Shown: in pieces, positions 1-5,250 of the stretch
Numbering within the stretch: the stretch's first letter is position 1
Layout of the letters: each line of letters opens with the position of its first letter
Source of the DNA: CAJBVG01 sp943371235
Lineage (GTDB): Bacteria > Bacteroidota > Bacteroidia > Sphingobacteriales > Sphingobacteriaceae
Length of the DNA stretch: 5,813 nucleotides
Reading direction: 5' to 3'
NCBI GenBank assembly: GCA_943371235.1
Contig: CALRTZ010000081.1
Location: 1-5,813 of the forward strand
Made by a program: the position numbers and the translations under genes
Notes under the pieces: model-generated
Databases searched by the model: none
The model's input: the letters and a program-made list of their open reading frames with translations, nothing else
Told to the model about the DNA's origin: nothing

Positions 1-35
1 TCCGGCGTTCCCCAAAGGGGGAGATGCTTCAAAGC

Positions 36-70
36 AAAATGCCGACCGCTGCGCTATACGTCATTTTTTG
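36..70. terminator. Weak hairpin followed by a T run (possible terminator)
   Basis: AAAATG at 36-41 can pair with CATTTT at 62-67, and two more pairs (CG/CG) form inside after one mismatch. The right arm runs into a T-rich stretch, so it could end plus-strand transcription entering from the left, or back up the tRNA terminator on the minus strand. The GCAAAATGCCG at 34-44 is also the exact reverse complement of 133-143, so this arm could instead pair with the neighbouring terminator. The loop is long (about 20 nt) and the stem AT-rich, so the call is weak. Confidence 0.25.
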
Positions 71-110
71 TTTTAGAACTTATGTGAATAAATTCAAAAC
101 GTCCTCAAAC

Positions 111-143
111 AAAAAATGCCGTCCCTTTCGGGCGGCATTTTGC
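111..143 (-). terminator. Rho-independent terminator of tRNA-Ser
   Basis: A strong GC-rich hairpin: AAAATGCCG at 113-121 pairs with CGGCATTTT at 133-141. An inner CCC/GGG extension closes a TTTC tetraloop, with one bulged T at 122. Read on the minus strand, the hairpin begins three bases after the tRNA CCA end and is followed by a run of six T residues, the classic intrinsic terminator form. The flanking A/T arms make it potentially bidirectional. Confidence 0.8.
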
Positions 144-145
144 TT

Positions 146-233
146 TGGCGGAGAGTGGGGGATTCGAACCCGCGGACCTGTAACAGTCAACAGTTTTCAA
201 GACTGCCGCAATCGACCACTCTGCCAACTCTCC
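146..233 (-). tRNA. tRNA-Ser (anticodon UGA)
   Basis: Read on the minus strand, this folds as a class II (long variable arm) tRNA. The acceptor arms are GGAGAGT (233-227) and ACTCTCC (156-150), with discriminator G at 149 and an encoded CCA at 148-146. The D arm has GCA/TGC stems. The anticodon stem GCAGT/ACTGT encloses the loop CTTGAAA, with anticodon TGA at 199-197, so it reads UCA and other UCN serine codons. A long variable arm at 189-174 is the serine hallmark. The T loop is TTCGAAT. The T stem GCGGG/CCCCC contains one C-C mismatch (complements of 172 and 158), which is unusual and could be a sequencing error or a real variant. A promoter lies directly upstream and a terminator directly downstream, so it appears to be a single-gene transcription unit. 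Confidence 0.95.
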
Positions 234-237
234 GCCG

Positions 238-268
238 CAAAAGTACAAAAACAGCACTTTTCTGCAAA
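238..268 (-). promoter_or_regulatory. Bacteroidota-type promoter of tRNA-Ser
   Basis: On the minus strand TTTG (268-265), a 19-base spacer and TACTTTTG (245-238) match the -33 TTTG / N19 / -7 TAnnTTTG consensus known for the primary sigma factor of Bacteroidota. The -7 box ends four bases before the mature tRNA 5' end, so transcription would start at or within a base or two of it, leaving almost no 5' leader to process. This is the best promoter match in the window and the strongest evidence for the phylum. Confidence 0.75.
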
Positions 269-335
269 TAATATTTCAATATTTTTTTAATGTATTGATA
301 GTCTATGTATTAATTTTAGGTTAATCGCCCATTTA

Positions 336-1427
336 CTAAATATTTACCCCAATGAGCCTGCCAATGCCAAATGTTACCGCTGCCGCCGCCAATCCAAAGA
401 GTACTTGCCTCATACCCGAATACCACACATTTTTACCAGTAAACAAAGTTATTGCAGCACCAATTAAGAACAATCCAACTGCACTAAAGCCTATGCTAAA
501 ATACACCGCTTTCATTCCTTCCATAAATATAAAGGGGAACAAGGGGATGATGGCTCCAATGGCAAACAGTATAAACGAATAAATAGCCGCTTCCATGGCC
601 GAGCCTTCCATTTCTGATGGGTCAATTCCTAACTCTTCTCTCACTAAAATCTCATGCGCCTGGTCTTTGTCTTTCATAATCTCTGCGGCCATTTCATGCG
701 CCTGTGCTTCGGGTATACCCTTCGCAATATAGATCAATGCCAACTCTCGCATTTCGCCTTCGGGGTTGGTTTCTAATTCCTCCATCTCCAATTCCATTTG
801 GTTCTCGTACAATTCTTGTGAACTCTTTACCGAAATCCATTCGCCCAACGACATGGATAAGGCTCCGGCCAATAAACCTGCAGAACCTGCTAATAAAACA
901 CCCGTATTACCCGCACTCGCACCCGCTACGCCCATTACTAAGCTGAAGTTAGATACCAAGCCATCATTCCCACCCAACACCGCTGCACGTATGGCATTGC
1001 CTCCAACAGATCGATGCCTTTTTTCAAATCGAGAGAGTTGCTTTCCACTTACATTTTCTTCTTTCTCCAATATGGTGCGTAATATTTTAACATGGTTGGT
1101 TTCGGCACCGCTTAGTTGCATGTTCAGCTTTTTCTTGTTAAACAACACTCCGTTAGCAAGACTCTTCTCCGTATCCATTAACACTCCAAATACATAATCG
1201 TAACCAAACACTTTGCCAATGGTATTAAGTGTTAAGGCTCGCCATGAGGGCTTCATTAAATCTTCTATTGGTATTCCCGCTTTTTGGGCAAAGGCTTCGG
1301 CATGACTGCGTTCAATATCACTCATCTGACTGAAAACATTAGCCACCACAGGGTCGCTTTCTTTTTCGGCTAGTTTGGAGTATAGGTAAGAGGCGTCTAT
1401 TTCGGTTTGGATGCTGGAGATCTTCAT
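336..1427 (-). CDS. Ferritin-like (rubrerythrin) domain fused to VIT1/CCC1-family Fe/Mn transporter
   Basis: A 363-residue inner-membrane protein probably exporting Fe(II) and/or Mn(II). Residues about 1-125 form a soluble ferritin-like helical domain with diiron-type carboxylate/histidine motifs: E9 in QTEIDASYLY, E39xxH42 (ERSH) and E109xxH112 (ETNH). Residues about 145-363 are a VIT1/CCC1 domain. It opens with GGNDGLVSNFSLVMG (152-166), followed by hydrophobic segments near 148-170, 176-198, 277-300, 306-330 and 338-361. Between the second and third lies an acidic cytoplasmic helical region (ELYENQMELEMEELE, 205-219) of the kind that binds metal in VIT1. The architecture recalls MbfA, the membrane-bound ferritin of alphaproteobacteria, but orthology is not established. 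The frame is open 37 codons further upstream, but that stretch translates the repeat array, so the ATG at 1427 is chosen. The gene is transcribed alone, divergently from lysC, and ends about 100 bases from the tRNA promoter with no clear terminator. Family call firm, metal specificity inferred. Confidence 0.9.
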   Translation of the reverse strand: MKISSIQTEIDASYLYSKLAEKESDPVVANVFSQMSDIERSHAEAFAQKAGIPIEDLMKPSWRALTLNTIGKVFGYDYVFGVLMDTEKSLANGVLFNKKKLNMQLSGAETNHVKILRTILEKEENVSGKQLSRFEKRHRSVGGNAIRAAVLGGNDGLVSNFSLVMGVAGASAGNTGVLLAGSAGLLAGALSMSLGEWISVKSSQELYENQMELEMEELETNPEGEMRELALIYIAKGIPEAQAHEMAAEIMKDKDQAHEILVREELGIDPSEMEGSAMEAAIYSFILFAIGAIIPLFPFIFMEGMKAVYFSIGFSAVGLFLIGAAITLFTGKNVWYSGMRQVLFGLAAAAVTFGIGRLIGVNI

Positions 1428-1431
1428 AGTG

Positions 1432-1439
1432 CAAATGTA
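1432..1439 (-). promoter_or_regulatory. Candidate -7 box of the ferritin/VIT1 gene
   Basis: On the minus strand TACATTTG matches TAnnTTTG perfectly and lies four bases before the ATG. If it is used, transcription starts at or next to the start codon and the mRNA is leaderless. Its first bases belong to the first TGTAC heptad of the adjacent array. No TTG lies at the expected -33 distance, so the promoter is only half supported. Confidence 0.4.
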
Positions 1440-1592
1440 CGAAGTACAATGTACAATGTACGTTGTACGATGTACATTGTAAAGCCAAATAGTACTATGT
1501 GAGTTTACATAGTACAATGTACGCTGTACTCTGTACATTGTAAAGCAAAATAGTACTATGTGAGTCTACATTGTACATCGTACAGTGTACTA
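1436..1592. repeat. Composite tandem array: TGTACNN heptads with two 26-bp cores
   Basis: Three blocks of 7-bp units of the form TGTACNN lie at 1436-1480, 1507-1541 and 1568-1592, separated by two copies of a core (about 1482-1506 and 1543-1567). The longest direct repeat is 39 bp (1471-1509 and 1532-1570; 37 of 39 identical; period 61 bp). Because GTAC is palindromic, many inverted pairings exist. A 9-bp perfect hairpin with a 6-nt loop is formed by GTACTATGT (1492-1500) and ACATAGTAC (1507-1515). The second copy, 1553-1561 with 1568-1576, has one mismatch. TACAATGTAC (1513-1522) can also pair with 1472-1481. The array fills most of the divergent intergenic region and stops about 60 bases before lysC. 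Unlike the other two arrays it lacks stops in the frames leading into its neighbours. Function unknown. Confidence 0.9.
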
Positions 1593-1626
1593 CGCTAAAA
1601 AGTCCGTGCAATTCAGCAAGTTTTGC

Positions 1627-1634
1627 TAAATTTG
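1627..1634 (+). promoter_or_regulatory. Candidate -7 box of lysC-lysA
   Basis: TAAATTTG matches TAnnTTTG and sits 17 bases before the lysC ATG, predicting a leader of roughly 12 nt. That is too short for a lysine riboswitch or attenuator. No TTG is found at the expected -33 spacing, so this rests on the -7 match and its position. Confidence 0.45.
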
Positions 1635-1651
1635 TGCAAAATCACAGAAAA

Positions 1652-2965
1652 ATGAAAGTGTTGAAATTCGGTGGTACTTCCGTTGGGAGTCCCGAGCGTA
1701 TGAGAAAATTAATGGACATTATTCGTCCGGGGGAACGCCAAATAGTAGTATTATCTGCTGTTTCGGGTACTACCAATAATTTAGTAAGTATTGCAAATGC
1801 TTTGTATGAGAAAAAACACGAAGAAGCAAATGCTTTAATAGATCTACTCGAAGCCAAATACATCGATTTTATAAAAGATTTATTTCCGGAGCAAGTCTAC
1901 CTCAAAAAAGCAAGTATTTTAATTACCGAACATTTTAATTCGGTACGTGCATTTACGCAAGATTTATTTACGGTGTACGAAGAGCGCATCATTTTATCGA
2001 AAGGAGAATTAATTTCTACTGCTTTGTTTTCATATTATTTGGAGCAAATAGGGCATCAACCTATTTTATTACCCGCATTAGATTTTATGCGTTTAGATGA
2101 ACACTCCGAACCTAATATTCCTTATACTACCGAACATTTAATGCCTTTGTTAAATGCAAATTCCGAAACAAAAATTTTCATCACACAAGGATACATCTGC
2201 AGAAATCATTTTGGTGAAGTGGATAATTTAAAGCGTGGGGGAAGCGACTATACCGCATCTCTACTAGGTGCAGCCATAGGAGCGGAGGAGGTGCAAATTT
2301 GGACCGACATAGACGGCATGCACAACAACGATCCACGCATTGTGGAAGGCACTAATCCCATCCGCAATTTGAGTTTCAACGAAGCTGCCGAGTTAGCTTA
2401 TTTTGGTGCGAAAATTTTGCATCCGCAAAGTGTGTTTCCTGCACAAAAATATAACATACCCGTGCGCTTGTTAAACACCATGGAACCCAATGCTCCCGGT
2501 ACTTTAATCTCTTCGAAGATTTCAGAAGCAGGTATAAAATCCATTGCGGCCAAAGACGGAATTACGGCTCTTAAAATACAATCTTCGCGAATGTTGTTGG
2601 CATACGGATTTTTACGTAAAGTGTTCGAAGTATTTGAGCGTTACAAAACACCGATTGATATGATTACTACTTCAGAAGTAGCGGTATCTCTAACCATAGA
2701 TGATCATACTCATCTATCAGAAATAATAAAAGAACTCGAAGATTTTGGTACGGTGGAAGTTGACAACGATCAATCTATTATTTGCATAGTGGGCGATTTT
2801 TTAGCAAGTAAATCGGGTTATGCGGCAAAAGTATTTGATGCCTTAACCGAAATTCCGATTCGTATGATTTCGTACGGAGGAAGTGCAAACAACATCTCGA
2901 TACTCGTAAATACAAGTGTTAAGAACGATACATTAAAAGCATTACACAAAGGCATATTCAATTAA
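1652..2965 (+). CDS. lysC: Aspartate kinase, lysine-sensitive type (LysC)
   Basis: A cytoplasmic 437-residue monofunctional aspartokinase making 4-phospho-L-aspartate from aspartate and ATP, the first step toward diaminopimelate/lysine, threonine and methionine. The kinase domain (about 1-290) has KFGGTS (5-10), KGELIST (117-123), KRGGSDYTA (194-202), WTDIDG (217-222), DPR (227-229) and ELAYFGAKILHP (247-258). The usual GRGGSD is KRGGSD here, a mild deviation. The C-terminal part (about 300-437) is a paired ACT regulatory region. MITTSEVAVSLTID (337-350) closely resembles the lysine-binding segment of E. coli LysC, and IRMISYGGSANNISILV (403-419) its second ACT domain, so feedback inhibition by lysine is likely. 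The length fits LysC (about 450) and excludes fused homoserine dehydrogenase. The frame is open upstream to 1571, but KVLKFGG normally begins these proteins, so the ATG at 1652 is used. No Shine-Dalgarno sequence is visible. One base separates it from lysA. Confidence 0.95.
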   Translation: MKVLKFGGTSVGSPERMRKLMDIIRPGERQIVVLSAVSGTTNNLVSIANALYEKKHEEANALIDLLEAKYIDFIKDLFPEQVYLKKASILITEHFNSVRAFTQDLFTVYEERIILSKGELISTALFSYYLEQIGHQPILLPALDFMRLDEHSEPNIPYTTEHLMPLLNANSETKIFITQGYICRNHFGEVDNLKRGGSDYTASLLGAAIGAEEVQIWTDIDGMHNNDPRIVEGTNPIRNLSFNEAAELAYFGAKILHPQSVFPAQKYNIPVRLLNTMEPNAPGTLISSKISEAGIKSIAAKDGITALKIQSSRMLLAYGFLRKVFEVFERYKTPIDMITTSEVAVSLTIDDHTHLSEIIKELEDFGTVEVDNDQSIICIVGDFLASKSGYAAKVFDALTEIPIRMISYGGSANNISILVNTSVKNDTLKALHKGIFN

Positions 2966-2966
2966 A

Positions 2967-4109
2967 ATGGACATTACAAAATATCAACATTTGCAAACTC
3001 CATTTTATACGTATAATATGGATTTGCTCAACAAGACCTTAGAGGTTTGCAAAGCAGAAGCAACTAAATATAATTTCCATGTGCATTACGCACTGAAGGC
3101 AAATGCAAACAAAGAAATTCTGAAGGCTATACAGGCAAAAGGTTTCGGAGCCGATTGTGTAAGTGGGAACGAAGTATTAGCAGCGGTTAAAAATGGATTC
3201 AACAAAGAGAAAATTGTATTTGCAGGGGTAGGTAAATCCGATAAAGAAATTAACGACGCCTTGGATGCTGATATTTTTTGTTTCAATGTAGAATCGAAAC
3301 AAGAACTTGAAATTTTAAATGAGCTGGCGCAAGGAAAAAACAAAATTGCATCTATTGCCTTACGCATCAACCCTAATGTAAATGCGCATACACACCATTA
3401 CATTACTACTGGTTTAGAAGAAAATAAATTCGGAATTAACCATTGGGAAATTCTCGATGTAATAAAATTACTCGGTATTTATAAACATATTAAACTGATA
3501 GGATTGCATTTCCACATTGGTTCGCAGATTACCGATTTGAATGTGTTTAGGAGTTTATGTATTAAAGTGAATGAATACGTAAACATGTTCGAAGAGCAAA
3601 AGCAAGCTGTTCGCATCATCAACATGGGCGGGGGTTTGGGCATCGATTACGTAAATCCGGATGAACATGCCATACCCGATTTCGAAGCCTATTTCAAACT
3701 CTTTCATCAGTTTTTAGAAGTAAAAAATCACCAAGAAGTACATTTCGAATTGGGCAGATCATTAGTAGCACAATGTGGTACACTCATCTCCAAAGTATTG
3801 TACATTAAAGAGGGCTTGCAAACTAACTTTGCCATTTTAGATGCCGGCATGACGGAACTATTACGCCCAGCCTTGTACCAAGCGTATCATAAAATCGAAA
3901 ACCTATCTAACACCAACACTTCCGAAAAAAAGAAGTACGATGTGGTAGGTCCCATCTGCGAATCCTCAGACTGCTTCGGCAAAGCCATCGACTTACCACT
4001 CACCAAACGCGGCGACTACATAGCCATCAGAAGCGCGGGAGCGTATGGGGAAGTGATGAGGTCGGGGTATAACCTTAGGGAAGCAAACGAGGTGAATTAT
4101 GAGTTATGA
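2967..4109 (+). CDS. lysA: Diaminopimelate decarboxylase (LysA)
   Basis: A cytoplasmic PLP enzyme of 380 residues decarboxylating meso-diaminopimelate to L-lysine, the last pathway step. It is a fold-type III (alanine-racemase-like) enzyme. The PLP lysine is K44 in HYALKAN (40-46). GLHFHIGSQ (179-187) and GGGLG (221-225) form the barrel phosphate/substrate elements. ELGRSLVA (261-268) takes the place of the common EPGR and is usual in Bacteroidota homologues. DAGMTELLRP (292-301) and CESSD (331-335) supply the second-subunit active site with C331, and SAGAYGEVMRSGYN (356-369) closes the domain. The length is near the low end of the family. The ATG follows the lysC stop by one base (TAA-A-ATG), so translation is probably coupled. 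The last four residues (NYEL) and the TGA stop are encoded by the heptad array at 4094-4142. The 3' 150 bases are visibly more C-rich than the rest of the gene. Confidence 0.95.
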   Translation: MDITKYQHLQTPFYTYNMDLLNKTLEVCKAEATKYNFHVHYALKANANKEILKAIQAKGFGADCVSGNEVLAAVKNGFNKEKIVFAGVGKSDKEINDALDADIFCFNVESKQELEILNELAQGKNKIASIALRINPNVNAHTHHYITTGLEENKFGINHWEILDVIKLLGIYKHIKLIGLHFHIGSQITDLNVFRSLCIKVNEYVNMFEEQKQAVRIINMGGGLGIDYVNPDEHAIPDFEAYFKLFHQFLEVKNHQEVHFELGRSLVAQCGTLISKVLYIKEGLQTNFAILDAGMTELLRPALYQAYHKIENLSNTNTSEKKKYDVVGPICESSDCFGKAIDLPLTKRGDYIAIRSAGAYGEVMRSGYNLREANEVNYEL

Positions 4110-4142
4110 GTTATGAGTTATGAGTTGTGAGTTGTGAATTGT
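4094..4142. repeat. Tandem heptad array (GAGTTAT/GAGTTGT), seven units
   Basis: Seven contiguous 7-bp units: GAATTAT, three GAGTTAT, two GAGTTGT and GAATTGT. It overlaps the end of lysA; the lysA stop TGA (4107-4109) spans the end of the second unit and the start of the third. TGA occurs on the plus strand every 7 bases from 4100. The TTA of the first four units (4097, 4104, 4111, 4118) gives TAA on the minus strand. As 7 is not a multiple of 3, all six frames are closed. Its right part pairs with the inverted array at 4217-4249. Confidence 0.95.
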
Positions 4143-4232
4143 CGGATATTAGATAATTTTGTGCGATATTAAACAAGTGTTTTGATTTGCGTGTTGTAAC
4201 ATGTAACTTAGAACGAAATTCACAACTCACAA
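4125..4232. repeat. Inverted repeat joining the two heptad arrays (large stem-loop)
   Basis: 4125-4140 is the exact reverse complement of 4217-4232 (16 bp), and pairing continues outward to about 4115/4242 with a few mismatches or wobbles. The 76-nt loop (4141-4216) is AT-rich and not repetitive. On transcripts leaving lysA it would form a long stem, which could slow RNase decay or assist termination, although no T run follows directly. As DNA it could extrude as a cruciform. Function inferred only. Confidence 0.75.
4131..4161 (+). promoter_or_regulatory. Candidate promoter of the dioxygenase gene, -33 inside the heptad array
   Basis: GTTG at 4131-4134 (consensus TTTG, 3 of 4), exactly 19 bases, then TAATTTTG at 4154-4161 (full match to TAnnTTTG). 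The start point would be near 4166, giving an ~86-nt leader that contains the inverted heptad array 4217-4249. The spacing match supports it, but AT-rich DNA gives such matches by chance. Confidence 0.4.
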
Positions 4233-4249
4233 TTCACAACTTACAACTA
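4217..4249. repeat. Inverted heptad array before the dioxygenase gene
   Basis: On the plus strand the units are AATTCAC, AACTCAC, AATTCAC, AACTTAC and a partial AACTA. Read on the minus strand they are the same GAGTTGT/GAATTGT family as 4094-4142, in opposite orientation. The array ends two bases before the TTG start at 4252 and occupies the place where a ribosome binding region would lie. It contains no plus-strand stop in the dioxygenase frame. Confidence 0.9.
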
Positions 4250-4251
4250 TT

Positions 4252-5127
4252 TTGCGTCGTTTCCACTTCATAAAATCCATCCTCCTTCTCCCATTCGCAG
4301 CTAGCGCCATGACACTAAAAGAATTATCTACCATTTCCGAGGGTTTTGCGCCTTCGCCATTAATGCCTGTTCTGTTTTTGGGTCACGGTAGCCCGATGAA
4401 TGCGATAGAGGATAATGCTTTTTCGAGGGAGTGGAAGAAGCTTGGGCAGACTTTACCGAAGCCCAATGCCATTATATGCGTGAGTGCCCATTGGGAAACG
4501 CCAGGTACCTTTGTAACGGCCATGCCTAAGCCCAAGACCATTCACGATTTTGGAGGCTTCCCAAAGGAGTTATTTGCGGTGCAGTACCCAGCACCGGGGT
4601 CGAACCTAATTGCCGAAGAAACCAAAAAAGCAATAACCATGACTACGGTAGAAATGGATCACGATTGGGGATTGGATCATGGATGTTGGTCGGTTATTAT
4701 GCACATGTACCCAAAGGCCGATGTGCCCATTATACAGTTGAGTTTAGATTACCGAAAAGATGCTGCCTACCATTACGAAATAGGCAAGCAATTGCAAGCC
4801 TTGCGCAGCAAAGGGGTACTAATTATTGGCAGTGGCAACATGGTGCATAATCTTGGTATTATGGATTGGAAAAATGCCGATGGAGGATATGAATGGGCCG
4901 TAAAAGCAAACGATACTTTTAAGAACCTAATTTCGAACAACGACCACAAGGCCTTGGTCAATTATTCTAAACTCGGCAGAGAAGTTCAATTATCGATTCC
5001 CAGTCCGGAGCATTATTTGCCCTTACTTTACATTTTAGCCTTGAAAAACGAAAAGGAAAAGGTGACGTATTTTAATGACCAGGAAGTGTATGGGTCGATT
5101 GCGATGACTTCCTTGTTAGTGTGCTAG
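4252..5127 (+). CDS. ygiD: LigB-superfamily class III extradiol dioxygenase, YgiD/4,5-DOPA dioxygenase type
   Basis: The 291-residue reading belongs to the DODA/YgiD family, metal-dependent enzymes that open catechol rings (4,5-extradiol cleavage of L-DOPA in characterised members); the natural substrate here is unknown. Family signatures are FLGHGSPMN (42-50, H45), SAHW (78-81, H80), TIHDFGGFP (96-104), WGLDHGCW (139-146, H143), GSGNMVHNL (193-201, H199) and PSPEHYLPLLY (250-260, H254); several of these histidines are the candidate metal ligands. GSIAMTS (281-287) matches the usual C-terminus. The start is uncertain. TTG at 4252 includes an arginine-pair, hydrophobic N-terminus (RRFHFIKSILLLPFAASA) resembling a signal or degenerate Tat peptide; ATG at 4309 gives a 272-residue cytoplasmic form beginning MTLKELS, near the usual family length. 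The stop TAG is inside the octad array. No link to lysine synthesis is evident. Confidence 0.88.
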   Translation: MRRFHFIKSILLLPFAASAMTLKELSTISEGFAPSPLMPVLFLGHGSPMNAIEDNAFSREWKKLGQTLPKPNAIICVSAHWETPGTFVTAMPKPKTIHDFGGFPKELFAVQYPAPGSNLIAEETKKAITMTTVEMDHDWGLDHGCWSVIMHMYPKADVPIIQLSLDYRKDAAYHYEIGKQLQALRSKGVLIIGSGNMVHNLGIMDWKNADGGYEWAVKANDTFKNLISNNDHKALVNYSKLGREVQLSIPSPEHYLPLLYILALKNEKEKVTYFNDQEVYGSIAMTSLLVC

Positions 5128-5153
5128 TGTGTTAGTATGCTAGTGTGCTAGTG
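5117..5153. repeat. Tandem octad array (TAGTGTGC), 4.5 units
   Basis: Units are TAGTGTGC, TAGTGTGT, TAGTATGC, TAGTGTGC and a partial TAGTG. It overlaps the end of the dioxygenase gene, which takes its last residues (LVC) and its TAG stop (5125-5127, first bases of unit 2) from it. TAG recurs every 8 bases on the plus strand. CTA/TTA at 5116, 5124, 5132, 5140 and 5148 gives minus-strand stops, so all six frames are closed. No inverted partner was found nearby. Confidence 0.9.
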
Positions 5154-5250
5154 GGGCAAGGGAGGTGCTGGGTGTATGATTTGAGGGTGTGGGTTCCATT
5201 TTTCTTATTTCTATTTTCTTATTTACTTTTTCTTTTTCCGCTACTTCTGC
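5153..5250. other. G-run tract followed by a pyrimidine tract
   Basis: Five runs of three or more G (5153-5156, 5160-5162, 5170-5172, 5185-5187, 5191-5193) are followed by about 55 bases that are almost entirely T and C on the plus strand, including two copies of TTCTTATTT. The G runs could support a quadruplex, but one loop is 12 nt. The T-rich stretch has no good upstream stem, so it is not called a terminator. Confidence 0.45.

Noticed and set aside
24..290. Plus-strand 88-codon open frame
   Set aside because: It runs through the terminator and antisense to the tRNA and its promoter; the translation shows no recognisable family.
352..1197. Plus-strand open frames inside the ferritin/VIT1 gene
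   Set aside because: They are antisense shadows of a clearly conserved minus-strand gene and have no family motifs.
1428..1538. 37-codon N-terminal extension of the ferritin/VIT1 protein
   Set aside because: The extension translates the repeat array; the conserved domain starts right after the ATG at 1427, which also has a -7 box just upstream.
1436..1592. CRISPR array
   Set aside because: There are only two core copies, the intervening sequence is itself a heptad repeat rather than unique spacers, and no cas genes are present.
1571..1651. 27-codon N-terminal extension of LysC
   Set aside because: It begins at a TTG in the array, lies upstream of the candidate -7 box, and LysC proteins normally start just before KFGGTS.
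1593..1651. Lysine (L-box) riboswitch before lysC
   Set aside because: The predicted leader is about 12 nt, and the upstream sequence is a simple repeat without L-box features.
3086..3370. Minus-strand open frame within lysA
   Set aside because: Antisense to the highly conserved LysA N-terminal region; no motifs.
4665..4961. Short open frames on both strands inside the dioxygenase gene
   Set aside because: Out-of-frame shadows over conserved YgiD motifs.
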